This document shows, in pieces, positions 39,865 through 47,852 of a DNA stretch of 64,000 nt; the first letter of the stretch is position 1, and each line of letters begins with the position of its first letter. The translations under genes and the position numbers were made by a program. The DNA is from Rugamonas rivuli (GTDB lineage Bacteria; Pseudomonadota; Gammaproteobacteria; Burkholderiales; Burkholderiaceae_D), in the NCBI RefSeq assembly GCF_009380165.1, contig NZ_WHUF01000006.1:1-64000 (forward strand), read 5' to 3'. The notes under the pieces are model-generated. The model did not search any database and was not told the origin of the DNA. It worked only from the letters and a program-made list of their open reading frames with translations.

Positions 39865-40118
39865 GCGGCCGCGCCACCCGGGCCACGTCCGCCGTCGACC
39901 GCCTCAAGGTCCGCAGCGGCAATGCCAAATACTCGATGTCGCGCACCGGCAGCGGCCATTTTTTCCTGACCGAGGGCGCGGGCCAGCCGCCGCTGTGCGC
40001 GCCGCTGGAGCTGGACGACTTTGTCGCCTTCGTCAACGGCATCTCGCCCGGACCGCCCAAGCGCGTCAGCAAGCTCGATGTCGCGTTTGAAAAACAGCTG
40101 ATAAAAAAAGCGCCCTGA
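39861..40118 (+). CDS. Small conserved-looking protein, unknown function
   Basis: An 85-residue polar protein, basic at the N-terminus, with a central stretch SMSRTGSGHFFLTEGAG and a C-terminal tail DVAFEKQLIKKAP. I do not recognise a family. The start overlaps the aminopeptidase P stop by ATGA, so it is likely co-translated. No signal peptide or membrane segment. Confidence 0.65.
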   Translation: MSGRATRATSAVDRLKVRSGNAKYSMSRTGSGHFFLTEGAGQPPLCAPLELDDFVAFVNGISPGPPKRVSKLDVAFEKQLIKKAP

Positions 40119-40170
40119 GCGCCGCCGCGCTGCCCGTCGCAAGGCGCGCCACCATTGAGAGAGACCGAGC

Positions 40171-40917
40171 ATGCCATCGATAGAATTCCTGTTTGCCTAC
40201 TGGTCTGCCCACGAAATCGCCACCAACGGCGTGATTTTGCTGAACCTGGTGGGGGCGCTGCTGCTTGGGCTGATGGTCGGCTACGAGCGTTCGTACCACG
40301 GCCGCGCCGCCGGCATGCGTACCTACGGGCTGGTTTGCATGGCCTCCGCCGCGCTGACGGTGATCGGCGGCTACCCCGGCGACTGGTTCGGCGGCCACAC
40401 CGGCCACACCCTCCTGACCTCCGACCCGACCCGCATCGTGCAGGGCATCGTCACCGGCATCGGCTTCCTCGGCGCCGGCGTGATCATGCGCGAAGGCTTC
40501 AACATCAGCGGCTTGACCACGGCGGCCTCGATCTGGGCCTCGTCGGTGATCGGCGTGATGGTCGGCATCGGCTTCTACCTGGGCGCGATGGGGCTGGCCG
40601 TGCTGTGCGCCGGCGCGATGATCCTGCTGACCAAGGTGGAGGCCTGGCTGCCGTCGCGGCATGCGATCGCGATCACCATGCGTTTCAAGGCGGGCTACCT
40701 GCCGCAGGAAGCAGTGCTGCGTTCGACGGCGCTGCAGCGCGGCTACGAGATCGCAGGCGGTTCGATGATGATAGGCAGCGACGGCGGCATGCAGGAGTGG
40801 CGCTTCGTCGCCATCGCGCTGAGCAAGCGTAGCGGCGCACCGATGTCGGTGCTGTCGGCGGAGCTGGCCCAGTTCGACGGCATCCACAGCTTCCAACTAT
40901 CCCACGCACGTAACTGA
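40171..40917 (+). CDS. MgtC/SapB family membrane protein
   Basis: A 248-residue inner-membrane protein with an MgtC-like N-terminal part: five hydrophobic segments, the motif GLMVGYERSYHGRAAGMRTYGLVC, and GIGFLGAGVIMREGFNISGLTTAASIW. A short C-terminal domain (about 170-248) follows. MgtC proteins modulate F-type ATPase or magnesium-limitation responses. No magnesium-transport gene adjoins. It begins a three-gene string with DUF924 and DUF2520. Confidence 0.93.
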   Translation: MPSIEFLFAYWSAHEIATNGVILLNLVGALLLGLMVGYERSYHGRAAGMRTYGLVCMASAALTVIGGYPGDWFGGHTGHTLLTSDPTRIVQGIVTGIGFLGAGVIMREGFNISGLTTAASIWASSVIGVMVGIGFYLGAMGLAVLCAGAMILLTKVEAWLPSRHAIAITMRFKAGYLPQEAVLRSTALQRGYEIAGGSMMIGSDGGMQEWRFVAIALSKRSGAPMSVLSAELAQFDGIHSFQLSHARN

Positions 40918-40919
40918 CC

Positions 40920-41522
40920 ATGACGATGAACGCACAAGCCCAAGCCGTATTCGATTTCTGGTTCCAGGCCGCTGACGCGCCGCGCAGCGAGTGGTTCCAG
41001 AAGAACGAGGCATTCGACCGCGAGATTGCAAGCCGCTTCGGCGCGCTGATAGAACAGGCGCTGGCCGGCGGCCTGCATGAATGGGACGAGGAAGGCCCGC
41101 GGTCGGCGCTGGCGCGCATCCTGGTGCTGGATCAATTCTGCCGCAACGTCCATCGCGGCACGCCGCTGGCCTTTGCCGGCGACCCGCAGGCCTTGCAGGC
41201 GGCGCGGAACATGGTCGGCGCGGAACGGGACCAGGCGCTGACGCCCTTGCAGCGCGCCTTTGCCTATCTGCCTTTCGAGCACGCGGAGGACATGGCGATG
41301 CAGGAGCAGTCCGTGGTCCTGTACACGCGCATGCACGATGCGGTACGCAGCACAGCGCCGGCGGGCATCGCCAACAGCATCGGCGGCATGCTCGATTACG
41401 CCCATCGCCATCGCGAGGTGATACGCCGCTTCGGCCGCTTCCCGCATCGTAACGCCATCCTCGGCCGCGCATCGACGCCGGAAGAACAGGCGTATCTGCA
41501 GCAGCCGGGGTCCGGCTTCTGA
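40920..41522 (+). CDS. DUF924 family protein
   Basis: A 200-residue protein with the DUF924 features: N-terminal VFDFWFQA, WFQKNEAFD, a central LILVLDQFCRN-like stretch (ILVLDQFCRNVHRGT), and LPFEHAEDMAMQEQSV. The family resembles TPR-like helical proteins and has no known function. It starts 2 bases after mgtC, and its last base is the first base of the DUF2520 start. Confidence 0.9.
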   Translation: MTMNAQAQAVFDFWFQAADAPRSEWFQKNEAFDREIASRFGALIEQALAGGLHEWDEEGPRSALARILVLDQFCRNVHRGTPLAFAGDPQALQAARNMVGAERDQALTPLQRAFAYLPFEHAEDMAMQEQSVVLYTRMHDAVRSTAPAGIANSIGGMLDYAHRHREVIRRFGRFPHRNAILGRASTPEEQAYLQQPGSGF

Positions 41523-42346
41523 TGGCGACGCTGAACCTGATCGGCGCCGGTCATGTCGGCCGCGTGCTGGGCCGCCTGCTGGCGGCGCAAGCCGGCTTCC
41601 AGGTGCAGCAGGTGCTGACGCGCTCCGCAGCCTCGGCGCGGGCGGCCGTGGACTTCATCGGCAGCGGCGCGGCCGTGGAGCGCTACGATCAATTGCAGCC
41701 GGCCGCCGTGCACCTGCTGGCCGTCGGCGACGACCAGATTCAATCCGCCTGCGCCGCGCTGGCGCAGGCCGTGCCGCTGCGCGGCAGCGTGGTGTTCCAT
41801 TGCAGCGGCGCGCTGGCCTCGGACCAGTTGCAGGCGGCGCGCGACGCCGGCGCGCTGGTCGCCAGCGCCCATCCGATCCGCAGCTTTGCCGATCCGGCGG
41901 CGGTGGCTGCCCAATTTGCAGGCACCTTCTTCGGCATCGAAGGCGACGCCGCCGCGCTGGCCGTGCTGACTCCGGCCCTGCAGGCCATCGGCGCGCAGCC
42001 GGTGCCCATAGCTGCATCTGCCAAGACCGTGTATCACGCGGCAGCCGTCTTCGCCAGCAACTACCTGGTGACGGTGCTGGACGCCGCGCTGCGCGCCTAC
42101 CAGGCCGCCGGCATTCCTGAGCCGGTGGCGCGGCAGATGGCGCAGCCGCTGGCCACCGAATCGATGGCGAATGTGTTCCGCCTCGGCGCCGCCGCCGCGC
42201 TCACCGGCCCGATCGCGCGCGGCGACATGGCGACTGTGGATCGTCAACAACGGGCGGTCAGCCAGTGGGATGCCGCCAGCGGCGAGCTGTATCGGGCGCT
42301 GGTGGCGCCGACCGTCGAACTGGCGCGGCGAAAACCACGGAAATAG
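41522..42346 (+). CDS. Rossmann-like DUF2520 family protein
   Basis: A 274-residue protein with an N-terminal Rossmann dinucleotide fold (LIGAGHVGRVLGRLL) and a C-terminal helical DUF2520 domain (AVFASNYLVTVLDAAL, then FRLGAAAALTGPIARGD). The family resembles F420/NADP reductases and pantoate/ketopantoate reductase-like proteins, but no substrate is known. Start overlaps the DUF924 stop by one base (TGATG). Confidence 0.87.
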   Translation: MATLNLIGAGHVGRVLGRLLAAQAGFQVQQVLTRSAASARAAVDFIGSGAAVERYDQLQPAAVHLLAVGDDQIQSACAALAQAVPLRGSVVFHCSGALASDQLQAARDAGALVASAHPIRSFADPAAVAAQFAGTFFGIEGDAAALAVLTPALQAIGAQPVPIAASAKTVYHAAAVFASNYLVTVLDAALRAYQAAGIPEPVARQMAQPLATESMANVFRLGAAAALTGPIARGDMATVDRQQRAVSQWDAASGELYRALVAPTVELARRKPRK

Positions 42347-42386
42347 CACGCGATGGCGACTACGGCTCTTATCTCCTTGCAAATTA

Positions 42387-42412
42387 CTACTTAACAACTA
42401 TATTTTAAGTAG
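42387..42412. promoter_or_regulatory. AT-rich inverted repeat CTACTTAA-N10-TTAAGTAG
   Basis: Perfect 8-bp arms with a 10-base spacer, 41 bases after the DUF2520 stop, in an AT-rich gap. It has no U-tract and so is not a standard terminator. It could be an operator for the downstream gene. Confidence 0.3.
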
Positions 42413-42592
42413 GTGTATGCTTTGTCCAGAACGCCCGCACCTGTCGGCGTTGCAGTTTTATTGGTACGAATTCACAAATAAGTTTCAGGATTAGTCGACA
42501 AACTCGGGAATTAGCAATAAGCTTGTTTCTTAGAATGTTTTCTTGAAGAATCAAACACAAAGCCGGCGCACCAATAGGATAGGGGTAAGAAC

Positions 42593-42955
42593 ATGTTATT
42601 TCTGAAGAGTACGACCGTCACGAAAGCGCCAGGGATTTACGACGTAGACATCGCCGCTAAACCGCCAGGCAAGACCTTTGGTGTGTTCATGGCCACCGAT
42701 CCCGACAATCCACCGGCCGAAGTGCTGGCGGCGCTGGCTGCGATGGGGTTCAAGAACACCTACAGCGGCGGCTACACCCACAAGGACCGCGGCAAGGTGC
42801 TGGACCTGCACTTCCAGAAGGACGGTACCGACCTGTTCCAGGGCTGGAAAGCGGAAGAGATGGAAGCCAATATGGCCGCCATCACCGCGCTGTTCGGCGG
42901 CATCGGCATCACCATCACGCCACGCGTAATGACGCTGGCCGAAGCCTACGCCTAA
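42593..42955 (+). CDS. Conserved-looking 120-residue protein, unknown function
   Basis: A soluble protein with no signal peptide and no recognised family. It has a predicted alpha/beta character (VTKAPGIYDVDIAAKPPG, FGVFMATDPDNPPAE, AALAAMGFKNTYSGGYTH). The upstream 246 bases are AT-rich and contain an inverted repeat, and GGATAGGGG before the ATG gives a possible ribosome binding site. The stop overlaps that of the convergent molybdopterin-like gene in CTAA. Confidence 0.7.
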   Translation: MLFLKSTTVTKAPGIYDVDIAAKPPGKTFGVFMATDPDNPPAEVLAALAAMGFKNTYSGGYTHKDRGKVLDLHFQKDGTDLFQGWKAEEMEANMAAITALFGGIGITITPRVMTLAEAYA

Positions 42956-43542
42956 GCCTGCACTTCGATGTGATACAGCGCCCACGGGCAGGAACCGAAC
43001 CGCTCCGCGAGCGGTTTGACGGCCATCTCGTGGACCTTGTCGGCATCGTAGATCGCCCATAGCGGTCCCAAGCCGCCCAGCGCCATCGCCGCGCCATCCA
43101 GATGGGTGGCGACGATGTAGCGCTGCGCGCGCGCCTGCGCCACCGTTATCGTGGCCGCATAACCATCCACCGCACGTAACACCAGCTTGCCGCTATCGCC
43201 CAGCGATGCGCCGGCAGCCTTCATCACGTCCAGCAGCAGCGGACCGCGCAGCGTGTGCACCTTGTTGTCGTACTCCAGCGTCGGCGCGATGGTGATGGCC
43301 GGCAGCGCGGCCAGCGCCGCGAAATCGAAGGCGTGCGCCTTGTCGAAGCTGAGCTTTTGCTTGAACATCATCTGGTCCCGCACCGGGTCGAAGCGGCCGC
43401 GGTTGACCTTGCCGATGGCGCCGGTGACGGTCAGCAGCGCCGGGCCGGCGGTTTTCGACGCGGCCGCTTGCGCGGCGGCGGGCAGGGCGGCGGCGGCCAT
43501 GCCGGCCAACGCGGCGCGGCCGAGGAACTGGCGTTTTTTCAT
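42952..43542 (-). CDS. Exported molybdopterin-oxidoreductase-fold protein (SUOX-like)
   Basis: A 196-residue protein with an N-terminal export sequence (KKRQFLGRAALAGMAAAALPAAAQA), Tat-like but with Lys-Arg instead of Arg-Arg. The mature domain resembles a small sulfite-oxidase/YedY-like molybdopterin fold (LRGPLLLDVMKAAGASLGDSG, then VDGYAATITVAQARAQRYIV). I see no cysteine at the usual Mo ligand position, so it may not be a redox enzyme. The ATG at 43542 has AGGAG 8 bases upstream. Divergent to alkB-like gene. Confidence 0.7.
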   Translation of the reverse strand: MKKRQFLGRAALAGMAAAALPAAAQAAASKTAGPALLTVTGAIGKVNRGRFDPVRDQMMFKQKLSFDKAHAFDFAALAALPAITIAPTLEYDNKVHTLRGPLLLDVMKAAGASLGDSGKLVLRAVDGYAATITVAQARAQRYIVATHLDGAAMALGGLGPLWAIYDADKVHEMAVKPLAERFGSCPWALYHIEVQA

Positions 43543-43585
43543 GCGGAATACTCCTGGCTGACGTAGTGCCGGTATCATACCGCGC

Positions 43586-44191
43586 ATGGATCTATTTGCC
43601 GACGACAGCGCCTTGATGCCCATCCCGATCGAGGATGGCGAACTGTGGTTTCAGCAGCGGCTGGCGCTGGACCTGACGCCGGCCGAGGCCATGCAGCGCC
43701 TGCTCGACGAAACCGACTGGCGCGAGGAACAGATCCAGGTCTGGGGCAAGCTGCACATGCAGCCGCGCCTGAGCGCCTGGCATGGCGACGCCCGCTACCG
43801 GTATTCGGGCAAGCTGTTCCACCCGCTGCCGTTCACGCCTTTGCAGCTGCACATCAAACAGGCAGTGGAGCAGGCCACCGGCCGCCAATTCAACAGCCTG
43901 CTGCTGAACTACTACCGCGACGAGCGCGACCGCATGGGCTTCCACGCCGACAACGAGCCGACGCTGGGGCTGAATCCGGCCATCGCCTCGGTCAGCTTCG
44001 GCTCGCCGCGCACCTTCATCCTCAAGCACCGCACGCTGCCCAAGACCGTCAAGCTGGCGCTGGGCGACGGCTGCCTGCTGCTGATGGCAGGCAGCCTGCA
44101 GCATCACTGGCTGCACGGCATCAACAAGGAACGCGCGCCGCGCGGACCGCGCATCAACCTCACTTTCCGCAATATTCTGCGCGAACCTTAA
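43586..44191 (+). CDS. AlkB family alpha-ketoglutarate-dependent dioxygenase
   Basis: A 201-residue AlkB/ALKBH2-type protein that repairs alkylated DNA bases. The iron ligands are visible as FHADNE (HxD) and His in HHWLHGINKE, with the 2-oxoglutarate Arg in APRGPRINLTFR. The motifs NSLLLNYYRDERDRMGFHAD and SFGSPRTFILKH are characteristic. It begins 43 bases from the divergent molybdopterin-like gene. Confidence 0.92.
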   Translation: MDLFADDSALMPIPIEDGELWFQQRLALDLTPAEAMQRLLDETDWREEQIQVWGKLHMQPRLSAWHGDARYRYSGKLFHPLPFTPLQLHIKQAVEQATGRQFNSLLLNYYRDERDRMGFHADNEPTLGLNPAIASVSFGSPRTFILKHRTLPKTVKLALGDGCLLLMAGSLQHHWLHGINKERAPRGPRINLTFRNILREP

Positions 44192-44308
44192 GCCTCTCTT
44201 AAGTTTGGTCTAAGCTGACTTAGGCCAGCCATTATTTGGCTTACATCCTGTCACACTTCTTACTAAATCGGTGGGGACATCAGTTGGCACGAGTGCTATC
44301 TTGACTCC

Positions 44309-44331
44309 ATCGCACTTCAGAGAACTGCGAT
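44309..44331. promoter_or_regulatory. Dyad ATCGCACTTC-aga-GAACTGCGAT upstream of the Omp gene
   Basis: A 10-bp inverted repeat with one mismatch and a 3-base spacer, ending 44 bases before the start codon. It could form an mRNA hairpin in the leader or an operator. Confidence 0.4.
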
Positions 44332-44375
44332 CCCAAGCAAGTCCAACACTCATTTTTGCTGAAAGATCCAAGACC

Positions 44376-44972
44376 ATGAAAAAAATTCTGTTCGCATTAG
44401 TCGCTACCGCCGCCGCCTTCGCCGGCACCTCCGCTTACGCAGCCGATCTCGGCGACGACGCAGGCTCCGCCTACGTTGGCGCTGGCGTGCTGGGCAGCCG
44501 CTACAAGTTCGACGTGCCCAACGCCACCAGCTCTTCCGGCAACAGCGGCACCAAGGCCGGCGGCAAGATCTACGCCGGCTACAACATCGACAAAACCTGG
44601 GCGGTTGAAGGCGGCTACACCAACTTCGGCAAGCAAGACTACAACTACACCGTGAACGGCGCCGCCGGCAGCGTGAAGTCCGACGCCCACTCGTTCTACG
44701 TCGCGGGCAAGGGCACCTGGCCTGTGAATGAGCAGATCGCCGTGTTCGGCAAGCTGGGTGTGGCGCGCAACCACAATTCCGTCAGCACCACCGGCATCGC
44801 TGCCGTCAGCGGCGACGCCAACAAGAGCGCGCTGTACGCTTCGGTCGGCGCAGAGTACGCGATTTCCAAACAGGTGAAAGTCTCGCTGGAGTATGAAAAC
44901 TACGGCAAGAACAACATCGACATGGGCCGCAAAAACGGCGCGATCACTGCCGGCGTGCGCTACAACTTCTAA
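44376..44972 (+). CDS. Outer-membrane beta-barrel protein (OmpA/porin-like)
   Basis: A 198-residue protein with a signal peptide (ILFALVATAAAFAGTSAYA) and alternating beta strands such as GGKIYAGYNIDKTWAVEGGY, VSLEYENYGKNNIDMG and the C-terminal AITAGVRYNF with terminal Phe. It is an eight-strand OmpA/OmpW-like barrel with no C-terminal OmpA peptidoglycan domain. Probably a small outer-membrane channel or stress protein. A long leader carries a dyad. A terminator follows. Confidence 0.88.
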   Translation: MKKILFALVATAAAFAGTSAYAADLGDDAGSAYVGAGVLGSRYKFDVPNATSSSGNSGTKAGGKIYAGYNIDKTWAVEGGYTNFGKQDYNYTVNGAAGSVKSDAHSFYVAGKGTWPVNEQIAVFGKLGVARNHNSVSTTGIAAVSGDANKSALYASVGAEYAISKQVKVSLEYENYGKNNIDMGRKNGAITAGVRYNF

Positions 44973-44996
44973 TCCCGGTTAGCGGCAATAAAAAAA

Positions 44997-45019
44997 GGCC
45001 ACCTCGCGGTGGCCTTTTT
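44997..45019. terminator. Bidirectional intrinsic terminator between Omp gene and ettA
   Basis: GGCCACC-TCGC-GGTGGCC hairpin (44997-45014) flanked by A6 upstream and T5 downstream. It serves both convergent genes. Confidence 0.85.
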
Positions 45020-45023
45020 GTTT

Positions 45024-46691
45024 TTACACGGTCAGTGGCTTGTAGCGGATGCGCTTAGGCTTCGCACCTTCCTCGCCCAGACGTTTCTTCTTGTCGGCTT
45101 CGTATTCCTGGTAGTTACCGTCGAAGAAGGTGACTTGCGAGTTGCCTTCGAAGGCCAGGATGTGGGTGGCGATACGGTCCAGGAACCAGCGATCGTGGGA
45201 GATCACCAGCACGGAACCGGCGAACTCCAGCAGCGCATCTTCCAGCGCGCGCAGGGTTTCCACGTCCAGATCGTTCGACGGTTCATCCAGCAGCAGCACG
45301 TTGCCGCCCTTGAGCAGCGTCTTGGCCAGGTGCAGGCGGCCGCGTTCACCGCCGGACAGGTTGCCGACGATCTTCTGCTGGTCCGAACCCTTGAAGTTGA
45401 AGCGGCCCAGGTAGGCGCGCGACGGCATGTCGAAACGGCCGACGCTGAGCATGTCGGCGCCGCCGGACACGTCCTCGAACACGCTCTTGCTGTCGCTCAG
45501 CGTATCGCGGCTCTGGTCCACCAGCGAGATGCGGGCGGTCTGGCCGATCGCCACTTCGCCGCTGTCCGGCTTGTCGAGGCCGGCGATCATCTTGAACAGC
45601 GTCGATTTACCGGCGCCGTTCGGGCCGATGATGCCGACGATGGCGCCCGGCGGAATGGTGAACGACACATTGTCGATCAGCAGGCGGTCGCCAAACGCTT
45701 TCGACACGTTCTTGAACTCGATCACTTCATTGCCCAGACGCTCGGCCACAGGAATGAAAATCTCCTGGGTCTCGTTGCGCTTCTGGTATTCGTACTCGCT
45801 CAGCTCGTTGAAGCGGGCCAGGCGGGCCTTGGACTTGGCCTGGCGCGCTTTCGGATTCTGGCGCGACCATTCCAATTCCTTGGCCAGTGCTTTCTGGCGC
45901 GCGGACTCGGTCGATTCTTCCTGCTTCAGGCGGTTGGCCTTCTGGTCCAGCCACGACGAGTAATTGCCCTTCCATGGGATGCCATGGCCGCGGTCCAGTT
46001 CCAGGATCCATTCGGCGGCGTTGTCGAGGAAGTAGCGATCGTGGGTGATGCCGACCACGGTGCCCGGGAAGCGCAGCAGGAATTGTTCGAGCCATTCGAC
46101 GGACTCGGCGTCCAGGTGGTTGGTCGGTTCGTCGAGCAGCAGCATGTCCGGCTTGGACAGCAGCAGCTTGCACAGCGCCACGCGGCGCTTCTCGCCGCCG
46201 GACAGCACGCCGATCTTGGCGTCCCATGGCGGCAGGCGCAGCGCGTCGGCGGCCATTTCCAGTTGCAGGTTCAGGTTGCCGCCGTCGGAGGTCGAGATGA
46301 TCGCTTCCAGACGCGCCTGCTCGGTGGCCAGCGCGTCGAAGTCGGCGTCTTCCTCGGCATAGGCGGCGTACACGGCTTCCAGCTTGGCTTGCGCCTCGAA
46401 CACTTCGCCCAGGCCGGATTCGACTTCCTGGCGCACGGTTTTTTCGGGATCCAGCTGCGGTTCCTGCGGCAGGTAGCCGATGTTCAGGCCCGGCATCGGC
46501 ACGGCTTCGCCCTGGATGTCGGTGTCGATGCCTGCCATAATTTTCAGCAAGGTCGACTTACCGGAGCCGTTCAGGCCCAGCACGCCGATCTTTGCGCCCG
46601 GGAAGAAGGACAGCGAAATATCTTTCAGAATCTGGCGCTTGGGCGGGACGATTTTGCCCACGCGGTTCATGGTATAGACGTAATTTGCCAT
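45024..46691 (-). CDS. ettA: Energy-dependent translational throttle protein EttA
   Basis: A 555-residue ABC-F protein with two ATPase domains and no membrane part. Walker A motifs are LNGSGKST (about residue 40) and GPNGAGKST (about 355). Signatures are LSGGEKRRVA and LSGGERGRLH, and Walker B motifs are LLLDEPTNHLD and LLLDEPSNDLD. The basic linker (KALAKELEWSRQNPKARQAKSK) and the C-terminal YEADKKKRLGEE tail match EttA, which binds the ribosomal E site and gates entry into elongation by ATP/ADP ratio. Divergent from no gene; rarD lies behind it on the same strand. Confidence 0.93.
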   Translation of the reverse strand: MANYVYTMNRVGKIVPPKRQILKDISLSFFPGAKIGVLGLNGSGKSTLLKIMAGIDTDIQGEAVPMPGLNIGYLPQEPQLDPEKTVRQEVESGLGEVFEAQAKLEAVYAAYAEEDADFDALATEQARLEAIISTSDGGNLNLQLEMAADALRLPPWDAKIGVLSGGEKRRVALCKLLLSKPDMLLLDEPTNHLDAESVEWLEQFLLRFPGTVVGITHDRYFLDNAAEWILELDRGHGIPWKGNYSSWLDQKANRLKQEESTESARQKALAKELEWSRQNPKARQAKSKARLARFNELSEYEYQKRNETQEIFIPVAERLGNEVIEFKNVSKAFGDRLLIDNVSFTIPPGAIVGIIGPNGAGKSTLFKMIAGLDKPDSGEVAIGQTARISLVDQSRDTLSDSKSVFEDVSGGADMLSVGRFDMPSRAYLGRFNFKGSDQQKIVGNLSGGERGRLHLAKTLLKGGNVLLLDEPSNDLDVETLRALEDALLEFAGSVLVISHDRWFLDRIATHILAFEGNSQVTFFDGNYQEYEADKKKRLGEEGAKPKRIRYKPLTV

Positions 46692-46773
46692 TGAGAATCT
46701 CAGTCAGAATTTTTGAATTGCGTAGAAATGCAAGGAAGGACGACAGGATACGATAAATCCAGCCGCCCGCCCA

Positions 46774-47649
46774 CTATTTAGCGCGTTTGCTCATCCACAG
46801 GCCCTCGGCCACGTACAGCGCCAGCGCGGCCCAGATGATGACGAAGCCGATCAGCCGCGCCTGCGGGAAGGTTTCATGGAACACCCACACGCCCAGCAGC
46901 GCCTGCATGGTGGGCGACAGGTATTGCAGCAGGCCCAGCACCGACATCGGAATCTTGCGCGCGCCGGCCGCGAACATCACCAGCGGGATCGCGGTGATCG
47001 GCCCGGCCGCCGCCAGCAGCCAGCGGGTGCCGTCGGACGGCGTGTTGAGGAAGGTGTTCTGGCCGTGGATGGTCAGCCACAGCACATAGGCCAGCGCCAG
47101 CGGGAACAGCAGCATGGTTTCCAGCGACAAGCCTTCCAGCGCCGCCAGCGCCGCCGTCTTGCGCAGCAGGCCGTAGCCGCCGAAGGTGATGCCCAAAATT
47201 AAGGCAATCCACGGCAGCTGGCCGGCCGACCACGTCAGCCACAGCACGCCGCTGGCTGCCACGCCGATGGCCAGCCACTGGCCGCGCCGCAGCTTTTCCT
47301 TCAGCACCAGCAGCCCGAGCAGCACGTTGATCAGCGGATTGATGAAGTAGCCGAGGCTGGCGTCGATGACGTGGCCGTTGTTGACCGACCAGATGTAGAC
47401 GAACCAGTTGGCCGTCAACAGCAGCGAACTGGCGACAAAGCTGGCCAACACGCGCGGATTGCGCAGCACTTGCGGCAGCCACTTCCATTGCTGGCGGGCC
47501 GTCAGCACCAGGCCCAGGAACAGCAGCGACCACAGCATGCGGTGCGCCAGGATTTCCAGCGCCGGCACCTCGCCGATGGCGTGGAAGTACAGCGGGAACA
47601 GGCCCCAGCAGAAGAACGCGAATGTGGCGTAAAAAATACCTGGGTTCAT
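46774..47649 (-). CDS. rarD: RarD family EamA transporter
   Basis: A 291-residue membrane protein with ten hydrophobic segments and the RarD/EamA character: FAFFCWGLFPLYF, EILAHRMLWSLLFL, VNNGHVIDASLGYFINPL, LSPTMQALLGVWVFHE. RarD proteins are putative permeases, linked to chloramphenicol sensitivity in some species; the substrate is not known. I prefer the ATG at 47649 (MNPGIF) over a TTG 9 codons further out. Kup is divergent, 203 bases away. Confidence 0.9.
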   Translation of the reverse strand: MNPGIFYATFAFFCWGLFPLYFHAIGEVPALEILAHRMLWSLLFLGLVLTARQQWKWLPQVLRNPRVLASFVASSLLLTANWFVYIWSVNNGHVIDASLGYFINPLINVLLGLLVLKEKLRRGQWLAIGVAASGVLWLTWSAGQLPWIALILGITFGGYGLLRKTAALAALEGLSLETMLLFPLALAYVLWLTIHGQNTFLNTPSDGTRWLLAAAGPITAIPLVMFAAGARKIPMSVLGLLQYLSPTMQALLGVWVFHETFPQARLIGFVIIWAALALYVAEGLWMSKRAK

Positions 47650-47852
47650 GAGGGCGGACGGCGGGGACGAGGGCAAGGTCTGCCATTATCGCTGAAATGG
47701 CGCGCCGCCGCTGCGGACCTCGCGCTTGAGCCCGCACCAGCGTACACTGGCGTTATTGAAATATTGGAACGCCCTTCCATGCGAAAATCTCCTTGCCTTT
47801 TGCAAATACTTATCCTATTGTGCAATGCACCAAAACAACAACAGGTGCAATC

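Noticed and set aside
44284..44300. A TGGCAC at 44284 upstream of the Omp gene as a second sigma-54 promoter
   Set aside because: The required TTGCW at the -12 position is absent (CTATC instead), and there is no GG-N10-GC pair.
45009..46694. A 561-codon plus-strand frame opposite ettA
   Set aside because: Composition is a shadow of the EttA coding strand, and the EttA protein is complete and motif-perfect.
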